Part shown: positions 56,159 to 63,526 of the stretch, in pieces
How positions within the stretch are numbered: position 1 is the stretch's first letter
How the letters are laid out: every line of letters starts with the position of its first letter
Assembly: GCA_958438515.1 (NCBI GenBank)
Contig: CAUBRZ010000006.1
Span: forward strand, 1-63,526
Reading direction: 5' to 3'
DNA from: an uncultured Clostridium sp.
GTDB taxonomy: Bacteria; Bacillota; Clostridia; TANB77; CAG-508
Length of the DNA stretch: 63,526 nt
The notes under the pieces: model-generated
Seen by the model: only the letters and a program-made list of their open reading frames with translations
Told to the model about the DNA's origin: nothing
Databases searched by the model: none
Made by a program: the position numbers and the translations under genes

Positions 56159-57280
56159 TTGAATACCTTAATAATAAATAAAGAAGATTTAACACACAAT
56201 ATAGAACAAATAAAAAAATATGCAAATAAAATTGGAAAAGATGATAAAGGTAACCCAGTAAAAGTAATAGCAGTAGTAAAAGCAAATGGGTATGGATTAG
56301 GAATAGTAGAATATACAAAATTCTTAATTGACAATGGAATTTCATTTTTTGCAGTGGCAACTATAGAAGAAGCTTTGATGCTAAGAAAAGCAGGAATAAA
56401 AGAAGATATTTTAATGTTATCTGCAACAGCAGTAAAAGAAGAAGTGGAGATTTTAGTTGACAATAATATTATTGTAACTATTGGTTCAAAAGAAGATATA
56501 GATATATTAGAAAAGATAGCTATTAACAAAAAGAAAAAAATAAGAGCACATTTGAAAATAGACACAGGATTTGGACGATATGGATTTGTTTATAGTAAAA
56601 GAGAAGAATTAATAGAAATACTAAAAAAATTAAAAAATATAAAAATAGAAGGAACATATACTCATTTTTCACTAAGTTTTTTTGATGAAAAGTATACAAA
56701 AATACAATTCAAAAGGTTTATAGATGTGATAGAAGTCTTAAAAATGAATGAAATTGAAACAGGTATGCTTCATGTTTGTAATTCTTCTGCTTTTCTAAAA
56801 TATCCTAATATGCATTTAAATGCTGTTAGAGTTGGTTCAGCGTTTCTAGGAAGGCTTTCTTTTAAAAACAATATAGGATTAAAAAAGATTGCATATTTAG
56901 AATCTAATGTTGCAGAAATAAAAAAATTACCAAAGGGATTTAATGTGGGATATTCAAATACTTATACTACAAAAAAAGAGACTAAAGTTGCAGTTATACC
57001 TTGTGGATATATGAATGGATTTAATTTAACAAATAATAAAGATATGTTTAGAACGGTTGATAAATTAAGGTATATTGTAAGAGATATAAAAGATTTTTTT
57101 AAAAAGCAGGAAATTTATGTTAAAATAAATGATAAAAATTGTAGAGTTTTAGGAAGAATAGGAACATATCATATAACATGTGATATTACTAATAAAGATG
57201 ATATAAAAATAGGGGACAAAGTTATTTTAAATATTAATCCTAAATTTGTCGATTCAGGACTAAGAAGGGAGTACAGATAA
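56159..57280 (+). CDS. alr: Alanine racemase
   Basis: 373 aa PLP enzyme making D-alanine. The PLP Lys is in VIAVVKANGYGLGIVEY (residue about 39), HLKIDTGFGRYGF and THFSLSFFDEKYT are barrel motifs, and the second-subunit Tyr region is NVGYSNTYTTKKETKVAV with IPCGYMNGF. The ending RVLGRIGTYHITCDIT is family-like. TTG start at 56159, AAGGAG upstream. The protein is slightly divergent in the Tyr loop. Confidence 0.88.
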   Translation: MNTLIINKEDLTHNIEQIKKYANKIGKDDKGNPVKVIAVVKANGYGLGIVEYTKFLIDNGISFFAVATIEEALMLRKAGIKEDILMLSATAVKEEVEILVDNNIIVTIGSKEDIDILEKIAINKKKKIRAHLKIDTGFGRYGFVYSKREELIEILKKLKNIKIEGTYTHFSLSFFDEKYTKIQFKRFIDVIEVLKMNEIETGMLHVCNSSAFLKYPNMHLNAVRVGSAFLGRLSFKNNIGLKKIAYLESNVAEIKKLPKGFNVGYSNTYTTKKETKVAVIPCGYMNGFNLTNNKDMFRTVDKLRYIVRDIKDFFKKQEIYVKINDKNCRVLGRIGTYHITCDITNKDDIKIGDKVILNINPKFVDSGLRREYR

Positions 57281-58615
57281 ATGAAAGAAGATAAAGAAGA
57301 CAAAAAAATAGAAAATAAGAAACAAGAAACAAAAAAAACTGAAACTAAGAAAAAAGAAACTAAAACAGTTGAAAAAAAAGAAAAAGAAATTAATAACATA
57401 AAAGAAGAAAAAAAAGATGAAACAAATAAAAATGAAAAAGACAACAAAGATAAGAAAGAAGAAACCAGTGAACAAAGCAAAGATAATGAGAAAATAGATG
57501 ATAAAGAAATTAAGGAACAAAAAGAAGAATCTAAAAAAGAAATAGAAGAAACAGATAATAGTCAAGAACTCAAAATGGGATTTTTAAAAAAAGTATGGTA
57601 TTCAATTACAAAAATAGAAAGATATCCTGGTATGGCTGCAATGGGGCTAAAAAAAGCACTTGGTTATATGACAAAAATAGTATCAATTATGGCGATTGTG
57701 CTATGTCTAGGAATAATATATAAGACACATAATATAGTAAAAGAAGGGGTACAATATTTACAAAATGAGTTTCCGGAATTTACTTATAAAGATGGTAGTT
57801 TAAATGTAGAATCAGATAAAGAAATAGTTATTTCAGAAGAAGATTCTATTGCAGGGAAGACTATAATTGATACAGAGGTTCAAGATGAGCAAAAAATTAA
57901 TCAATATCTAAATTCAATTTCAGAAGCAGGAGAAGGATTAATAGTATTAAAAGATAAAGTTTTAATAAAAAATTCATCAGTTGCAGGTACAATTACTTAT
58001 ACTTATAAAGATACATTTGAACCATTAGGAGTGGACAATTTTGATAAAAAAGATGTTATTGAATTTGCAAAAAGCAATAAAATGATAAGTTTATATATAA
58101 GCTTATTTTTAACAATATTTATTTATGCATTTATTATGTATTTCTTGACTACAATTTCAAATGCAGTAATATTAAGTTTCTTTGGATATATAACTACTTT
58201 ATTAGCAAGAATAAGAATGAGATATGTAGCTGTTTTTAATATGTCAGTTTATGCACTTACATTATCTATAATTTTAAATATATTATACTTAGTAGTAAAT
58301 ATATTTATTCCATTTACTATGCAATACTTCCAAGTAATGTATGTAGCTGTGGCAACTATATATTTAGTAGCAGCAATACTTATCTTAAAAACAGAATTTA
58401 TTAAAAAACAAGCAGAGTTAATGAAAATAGCAGAAGCAGAAGAAATTATAAAAAAACAGATGGAAGAAAAAGATGTAAAAAATAGAGAAGAACAAGAAAA
58501 AGAAGAAAGAAGAAAAAAAGATAAAGAAGATCAGAAAAAAACAAAAAGAGAAAATAAGAAAGACCAAAAAGGTAAGGAAGAATCAGGAGAAGAGCCAGAA
58601 GGCTCAAATGCTTAG
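57281..58615 (+). CDS. DUF1189 membrane protein with highly charged ends
   Basis: 444 aa. The first ~100 residues are almost only Lys, Glu, Thr and Asp (low complexity, probably disordered). Then a DUF1189-type region: FLKKVWYSITKIERYP, a helix near residue 135, an extracellular beta region, and four helices from residue about 265 (YISLFLTIFIYAFIMYFLTT). The C-terminus is again Lys/Glu-rich coiled coil. It lies between alr and ftsH; function unknown. Confidence 0.7.
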   Translation: MKEDKEDKKIENKKQETKKTETKKKETKTVEKKEKEINNIKEEKKDETNKNEKDNKDKKEETSEQSKDNEKIDDKEIKEQKEESKKEIEETDNSQELKMGFLKKVWYSITKIERYPGMAAMGLKKALGYMTKIVSIMAIVLCLGIIYKTHNIVKEGVQYLQNEFPEFTYKDGSLNVESDKEIVISEEDSIAGKTIIDTEVQDEQKINQYLNSISEAGEGLIVLKDKVLIKNSSVAGTITYTYKDTFEPLGVDNFDKKDVIEFAKSNKMISLYISLFLTIFIYAFIMYFLTTISNAVILSFFGYITTLLARIRMRYVAVFNMSVYALTLSIILNILYLVVNIFIPFTMQYFQVMYVAVATIYLVAAILILKTEFIKKQAELMKIAEAEEIIKKQMEEKDVKNREEQEKEERRKKDKEDQKKTKRENKKDQKGKEESGEEPEGSNA

Positions 58616-58645
58616 AAGTAGAGACATAAGTGGTAAGGAGGAAAA

Positions 58646-60446
58646 ATGAGTAAAGATAATAACCAACACAAGCAAAAACAGAATAACAAAATAGGAATAT
58701 TAGTATTACTTGTAGTAATATTAATTGCACTTATTACAGTATTAGGTTTACTTTTAATAAATAATAAAGCAAAAGAAGATGAAAAGACTTTAGCTTATAC
58801 AGATTTGATTAAAGAACTATCATATGGAAATGTTGAAAAAATAGAAATGACGACAGGAAGTACATCTGTAAAGATAAAAATGAAAAATGTAGAGGAAGAA
58901 AAAAAAGCAGTTGTACCTAATATAGAAAGTTTTATGGGATTAGTACAAAATAAAGTAGCAGAAGGAAATGAAATAGAATTAATACAAAAACCAAAAAGTG
59001 TGTTGTCACAAATACCAGGTGTGATTTTAACAATATTACCAACAGCAATTATGTTAGCATTATTTATAATGATATTCAAAATGCAAGGGCTTGGAGAAAA
59101 AGGCAAAATTTATGATGATACAGAAAGAAAAACAAAAATTAAATTTGATGATGTAGCAGGACTAGATGAAGAAAAAGCTGAGATGATAGAAATAGTTGAA
59201 TTTTTAAAGAAACCAGAAAAATTTACAAAGATGGGAGCAAGAATTCCAAAAGGTGTGCTTTTATATGGAAAGCCAGGAACAGGAAAAACATTAATTGCAA
59301 AAGCAATTGCAGGAGAAGCAGATGTACCATTTATTTCTATGAGTGGATCAGAATTTATTGAAATGTTTGCAGGTCTTCGGAGCATCTAGAGTAAGAAAAT
59401 TATTTGAAAAAGCAAGAAAACTAGCACCATGTATTGTATTTATTGATGAAATTGATGCAATTGGTTCAAGAAGGACATCTAATAGTGGAGCAGAAACAGA
59501 AAATAACCAAACACTAAATCAATTATTAGTAGAAATGGACGGATTTAGTTCAGAAGAAACAATAATCGTGTTAGCAGCAACCAATAGACCAGAAATGTTA
59601 GATAAAGCATTACTTAGACCAGGAAGATTTGACAGGCAAATTACAATACCAACACCAGATTTAAAGGGTAGATTAGAAATATTAAAAATTCATAGTAAAG
59701 ATAAGAAGTTATCCCAAGAAGTAAATTTAGAGAGTATAGCAGAGGATACAGCAGGATTTACAGGAGCAGAGCTTGAAAACATTTTAAATGAAGCAGCAAT
59801 TATTGCTACAAAGAATAAACATGAAGATATCGAAAATGAAGATATCGAAGAAGCTGTAAAAAAGGTAACGGTTGGGCTAGAAAAACGTCAAAGAGTATAT
59901 TCTCAAAAAGATAAAAAACTAACAGCATATCATGAAGCAGGACATGCTGTAGTAAGTAAATACCTACCAACACAAAATGATGTAAAAGAAGTATCAATAA
60001 TACCAAGAGGTGTTGCAGGTGGGTATACAATGTATAAATCTGATGAAGATAAATATTATATTTCTAAAACAGAAATGAAAGAAAAGTTAATTGCTTTATT
60101 AGGTGGAAGAGCAGCAGAAAAACTTGTATTAGATGATATTTCTACAGGAGCAAGTAATGACATTGAAGTTGCAACAAAAATTGCAAGAGATATGGTAACA
60201 AAGTATGGAATGAGTGATAGTTTAGGCCCAATAGATTTCCAAGGAAAAGAACCATATGAAATTCAAATGTTTGGTGAAGATATCGGAGATAAAATAGGAC
60301 AAGAAGTTAAAACTCTAATAGATACAGCATATAAAGATGCACAATCTTTATTAAAAGAGCACAGAGACAAACTTGATATGATAGCTTTAGCTTTACTAGA
60401 AAAAGAAAAGATAAATGAAGAGGATTTTAAAAAAATTTTTGAATAA
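58646..60446 (+). CDS. ftsH: ATP-dependent zinc metalloprotease FtsH, +1 shift at CGG 59378
   Basis: 599 aa after the shift. Two membrane helices flank a small outer domain (residues about 15-35 and 125-145). The AAA domain has GVLLYGKPGTGKTLIAKAIA (Walker A) and, after the shift, FIDEIDAIGSRR (Walker B) and LRPGRFDRQI (SRH). The protease has HEAGHAVVSK (zinc). Frame 0 stops three codons after CGG 59378, losing Walker B, SRH and the protease. Skipping the C gives EMFAGLGASRVRKLFEKA, the FtsH substrate loop (normally AGVGASRVR). AAGGAGG ribosome binding site. Confidence 0.93.
59378..59380 (+). other. CGG +1 shift site in ftsH
   Basis: Frame: GGT CTT CGG AGC. Dropping the C gives CTT GGA GCA TCT (L G A S). 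The Leu in place of the usual Val may be drift toward a CTT codon next to the site. Confidence 0.95.
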
Positions 60447-60448
60447 TA

Positions 60449-60476
60449 AAAAGGAATGCAAGAAGCATTCCTTTTA
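60449..60476 (+). terminator. Hairpin between ftsH and prmC
   Basis: AAAAGGAATGC / GCATTCCTTTT with a short loop; a moderate terminator. Confidence 0.75.
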
Positions 60477-60497
60477 GTGAAAGAAGGTTTTGGAATT

Positions 60498-61343
60498 ATG
60501 ACAATAAGAGAAACAATAAAAAAGGGAATGATAGATCTTAAAATAAATGGAATAGCAGAGCCACAATTAAAAGCAAGATTAATTATGCAATATATTTTAA
60601 ATAAACCAAGACAGTATTTATTAGTGTATGATGACAAAACTTTAACTTTGAGACAAGAAGTTGATTATTTTAAATCTATAAAAAAACTAATAAATGGAAT
60701 ACCGATTCAGCATATTACACATATTCAGGAATTTATGAAAATGGAGTTTTATGTGGATTCCAATGTTTTAATACCAAGACCAGATACAGAAATTTTAGTA
60801 GAAGAGGTAATAAAAATTGCAAAAAAAATAAAGGCTAAAAAAATACTAGATTTATGTACAGGAAGTGGAGCAATTGCTGTATCACTTGCAAAGTATATGC
60901 AAGAAAGTGATATTACAGCAACAGATATCAGCAAAAATGCATTAAATATTGCGAAATTAAATGCAAAAAGCAATAATGTGGAAAATAAAATTACTTTTAT
61001 AGAATCAGATTTATTTGATAAAATAAGAAAAGAAAAGTATGATATAATTGTATCTAATCCACCTTATATAAAAAAGGAAATAATAAATAAACTACAAAAG
61101 GAAGTCCAAAATGAACCTAAAATAGCACTAGATGGAGGATATGACGGGTTAGACTTTTATAGAAAAATTATAAATACAAGTTATGAATATTTAAAATATA
61201 ATGGATATTTATGTTTAGAGATAGGGTATGATCAAAAAGAAGAGGTTTTACAATTAATAGAAAATGAGAAGAAATATGTAGATTCATATTGTTTAAAAGA
61301 TTTATGTCAAAATGATAGAGTAATTGTAGCAAGATTAAATTAA
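60498..61343 (+). CDS. prmC: Release factor glutamine methyltransferase PrmC
   Basis: 281 aa. Helical N-terminal domain with LKARLIMQYILNKPRQYL, then the SAM domain: LIPRPDTEILVEEV, ILDLCTGSGAIAVSLAKY (motif I) and DIIVSNPPYIKKE (NPPY catalytic motif). Methylates Gln of the GGQ motif in RF1/RF2, thus a translation factor, adjacent in the window to recoded genes. ATG 60498 chosen; the in-frame 60456 start lies within the terminator hairpin. Confidence 0.92.
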   Translation: MTIRETIKKGMIDLKINGIAEPQLKARLIMQYILNKPRQYLLVYDDKTLTLRQEVDYFKSIKKLINGIPIQHITHIQEFMKMEFYVDSNVLIPRPDTEILVEEVIKIAKKIKAKKILDLCTGSGAIAVSLAKYMQESDITATDISKNALNIAKLNAKSNNVENKITFIESDLFDKIRKEKYDIIVSNPPYIKKEIINKLQKEVQNEPKIALDGGYDGLDFYRKIINTSYEYLKYNGYLCLEIGYDQKEEVLQLIENEKKYVDSYCLKDLCQNDRVIVARLN

Positions 61344-61357
61344 AGGAGATGTAAAAA

Positions 61358-62237
61358 ATGTCTTTTTCATCAGAAATTAAACAAGAATTAAATAAAACTA
61401 GTAATTTAGTGGACAAACAAATGGTAAAATTCGAATTAATGGGTTATTTGATTTCTGGTAATGTATATATAGCAAATTCAAGAAACATCAAATTTTCAAC
61501 AGAAAGTGATTACAATATAAATAGATTTTCTAAATTATTGGCTAACCTAGAGATAGATTATGCAATAGAAGTAGTTCGGCAAATTTTTTGTAATTAAGTT
61601 AAAAATAAAGGATATTTGTTCTATTATTAGATATGAGAAAAACAATATATTTTTAAAGGAAAATCTAATAAAAGATAGTAAAGAGGAATATTTAAAGGCA
61701 TTAATTAGAGGATTATTTTTAGGGTCAGGCTCTATTAATAACCCAGAAAATAAATATCATTTAGAAATTACTTTTAATAATGAAGAAAATTTAGATGATT
61801 CTATTTATATATTGAAAAACTTAGGAATAAAAAGTAAAAAAATGATAATTGAAAACAAATATACTTTGTACATAAAAGAAGGGGAAGAAATTTCTAAATT
61901 TTTAGCTTTAATAGGAGCAAACAAAGCTGTTTTAAAATTTGAAGATATTAGAGTACAAAAGGAAATGAGAGGAAAGGTAAATAGGCTTGTGAATTGTGAA
62001 ACAGCTAATCTAAATAAAACTATTAATGCATCAATCGAACAAATTGCGGCAATTCGAAAATTACAAGAAAATGGAAAGTTTAATAAATTAGATGACAAAC
62101 TAAAGGAAATTGCAAAATTAAGGTTAGAAAATCCAGATATGCCATTAGGTGATTTAGGAAAATTGTTAAAAAGACCAGTAGGAAAATCAGGAGTGAATTA
62201 TAGATTAAAAAAAATAATGGAGATAGCAAATGAATAA
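61358..62237 (+). CDS. whiA: WhiA-type DNA-binding protein, +1 shift at CGG 61577
   Basis: 292 aa after the shift. The N-terminal FSSEIKQELNKTSNLV is typical. Frame 0 stops six codons after CGG 61577. The shift gives AIEVVGKFFVIKLKIKDIC and then the LAGLIDADG-like LIRGLFLGSGSINNPENKYH and, at the C-terminus, the helix-turn-helix with LRLENPDMPLGDLGKLLKRP and GKSGVNYRLKKI. WhiA acts in cell division and nucleoid control. It overlaps hemW by eight bases. AAAGGAG ribosome binding site. Confidence 0.92.
61577..61579 (+). other. CGG +1 shift site in whiA
   Basis: Frame: GTA GTT CGG CAA. Dropping the C gives GTT GGC AAA TTT (V G K F), and the frame stays open to the WhiA end at 62237. Confidence 0.92.
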
Positions 62238-63408
62238 TAAAGAATTAGGAATTTATATACATATACCATTTTGTAAGAAGAAGTGTTACTATTGTGATTT
62301 TGTATCATTTAGTAATTTAGAAAATAAACAAACTGGATATATTGAAGCATTAAAAAAAGAGATTAGCTGCTATGATTTAGAAGAATATAATGTAACTACT
62401 ATATATATTGGAGGAGGAACACCATCATATATTGATTGTTATGAAATCAAAGAAATTTTAGATGAATTAAGAAAAAGATTAAAAAATAATGAAACAAAAT
62501 TTAGCGATATCGAAATAACAATTGAGGTAAATCCAGGAACAGTTGATAAAGAAAAGTTAGAAGTATATAAATTGTCAGGTGTAAATAGATTAAGTATAGG
62601 TTTACAATCAACAAAAGATATACTATTAAAAGAAATTGGTAGAATTCATACATATAAAGAATTTTTACAGTCATATGAACATGCAAAACAGGTAGGGTTT
62701 GAAAATATTAATGTAGATTTAATGCTAGGTCTTCCAAATCAGTCTATTCAAGATATGAAAGATAGTTTAAAAGAAGTTATAAAAATGGAGCCAAATCATA
62801 TTAGTATATATTCACTTATTGTAGAAGAAAAAACACCAATTAAAAAATTAATAGAAGAAGGAGAATTACAATTACCAGAAGAAATACAAGAAAGAAGAAT
62901 GTATTGGTATGTGAAAAGTATGCTAGAATTAAGTGGATATAATCATTATGAAATATCTAATTTTGCTAAAGAAGGTAGAGAATCTAAACATAATATGAAT
63001 TGTTGGGAGCAAAAAGAATACATAGGATTAGGGGTTGCTGCACATTCTTATATAAATGGAATTAGATATTCTAATGTAACAGATTTAGATTGTTATATTA
63101 AAAATATGATGGAATTAAAAAATGTAAAAAAACAATTACAATCAAAGACAAATATAATTTATAATATTTGTGAAATTCAAAATTTAGAAGATAAACAAAA
63201 AGAATATATGTTATTAGGATTAAGAAAAATTCAAGGAGTTAGTATTACAAAATTCAAAGAAAAATATGTAGAAAATCCAATTTTTTTATTTAGAAAACAA
63301 ATGGAAAAATTAACAAAAGAAGACTTGCTTCAAATAGATGGAGACTATATTAGGCTTACAAATAAAGGATTAGATTTTGCAAACCAAGTTTGGGAAGAAT
63401 TTGTATAA
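62230..63408 (+). CDS. hemW: Heme chaperone HemW (radical SAM, HemN-like)
   Basis: 392 aa. YIHIPFCKKKCYYCDFVS carries CxxxCxxC; TTIYIGGGTPSYID, TIEVNPGTVDKEKL, NRLSIGLQSTKD and DLMLGLPNQSIQD follow as in HemW. The C-terminal winged-helix-like domain is present. Start overlaps the whiA stop (coupled). No CGG codon. Confidence 0.93.
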   Translation: MNNKELGIYIHIPFCKKKCYYCDFVSFSNLENKQTGYIEALKKEISCYDLEEYNVTTIYIGGGTPSYIDCYEIKEILDELRKRLKNNETKFSDIEITIEVNPGTVDKEKLEVYKLSGVNRLSIGLQSTKDILLKEIGRIHTYKEFLQSYEHAKQVGFENINVDLMLGLPNQSIQDMKDSLKEVIKMEPNHISIYSLIVEEKTPIKKLIEEGELQLPEEIQERRMYWYVKSMLELSGYNHYEISNFAKEGRESKHNMNCWEQKEYIGLGVAAHSYINGIRYSNVTDLDCYIKNMMELKNVKKQLQSKTNIIYNICEIQNLEDKQKEYMLLGLRKIQGVSITKFKEKYVENPIFLFRKQMEKLTKEDLLQIDGDYIRLTNKGLDFANQVWEEFV

Positions 63409-63413
63409 AAATA

Positions 63414-63442
63414 TTGACAAAATCAAAGTAATGATGTAATCT
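63414..63442 (+). promoter_or_regulatory. Sigma-A promoter of the last gene
   Basis: TTGACA 63414-63419, 17-base spacer, TAATCT 63437-63442. Confidence 0.75.
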
Positions 63443-63492
63443 AAAATAGAAAAAAGAAGAATAAACAAAAACGAAAGAAAAGGAAATAAAAA

Positions 63493-63526
63493 ATGAAAAA
63501 AAGTAATAGCTGTAAGCCTTGGGGCT
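63493..63526 (+). CDS. Start of a gene running out of the window
   Basis: Only 34 bases. ATG 63493 has AAAGGAAA upstream. In frame 0 it reads MKKSNSCKPWG. With one A fewer in the seven-A run after ATG it would read MKKVIAVSLGA, a more signal-peptide-like start. I cannot tell which is right. Not identified. Confidence 0.35.
   Translation, partial: MKKSNSCKPWG

Overview
The window is a very AT-rich, gene-dense piece of a Gram-positive, spore-forming, Clostridia-like chromosome. Supporting signs are the hrcA-grpE-dnaK-dnaJ operon behind CIRCE operators, a sigK sporulation sigma gene, a SleB-type hydrolase, WhiA, FtsEX with M23 hydrolases, strong AGGAGG-type ribosome binding sites, AGA as the usual arginine codon, and pilin-like proteins with a KGITL(I/V)AL(I/V)-type N-terminus that I associate with uncultured gut Clostridia. 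The placement is an inference from gene content, not from a marker search.

Main observation: eleven conserved genes are each broken by one extra C, or two in sigK, and every break has the same form. An in-frame CGG codon is followed one base later by a glycine codon, so the frame reads NNN|C|GGN. Skipping the C, a +1 shift, restores a full-length family-typical protein in every case: murI, an alcohol acetyltransferase-like gene, rlmN, a DUF368 gene on the minus strand, sigK (twice), the transketolase C-subunit gene, ftsX, an M23 peptidase gene, pyrG, ftsH and whiA. I read all twelve extra C residues at codon phase 0 before a Gly codon. Apart from these sites CGG is almost absent: I find five in-frame CGG codons that must be read without a shift, four in accessory genes and one at codon 7 of the SleB-like gene. 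The simplest reading is that CGG is not a normal arginine codon here and that CGG(N) drives constitutive +1 frameshifting, or four-base decoding as glycine. I know of no description of this, but I could not search.

Layout. 1-140: 5S rRNA end and tRNA-Asn. 0.25-11 kb: accessory genes (broken HIT gene, HAD nucleotidase, MFS, GNAT, prolyl-tRNA deacylase, lipase, ABC exporter, flavoprotein, broken pilin-like surface protein). 11-13.6 kb: CmpB-like membrane protein, murI, apt. 13.7-18.5 kb: heat-shock operon. 18.6-23.3 kb: pilin-like surface protein, esterase, acetyltransferase and membrane partner. 23.3-29.3 kb: rlmN, P-loop/Asp23-like protein, cmk, plsC, typA, O-methyltransferase. 29.3-31.3 kb: two minus-strand RelA/SpoT-synthetase-like genes that appear inserted between the methyltransferase and a U32 peptidase. 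31.4-41.8 kb: U32, DUF368, sigK, acyl-CoA synthetase, SleB-like hydrolase, hemolysin III, a 6S-like RNA, M20 dipeptidase, split transketolase. 41.8-51.4 kb: small Cys protein, ftsE-ftsX-M23-M23-ctpA division/wall cluster, pgsA, greA, deoD, pyrG. 51.5-54.8 kb: two tRNA-Gly genes, an MFS gene between diverged repeats that include a degraded tRNA end, two hypotheticals. 55-63.5 kb: femX-like, alr, DUF1189, ftsH, prmC, whiA, hemW and the start of one more gene.

Many of the shift genes are housekeeping and needed in growing cells, and the residues essential for catalysis often lie after the shift (MurI Cys, M23 His-x-His, FtsH zinc site, nearly all of PyrG). The recoding therefore has to be efficient, or the sequence has to be wrong in a strangely phase-specific way.
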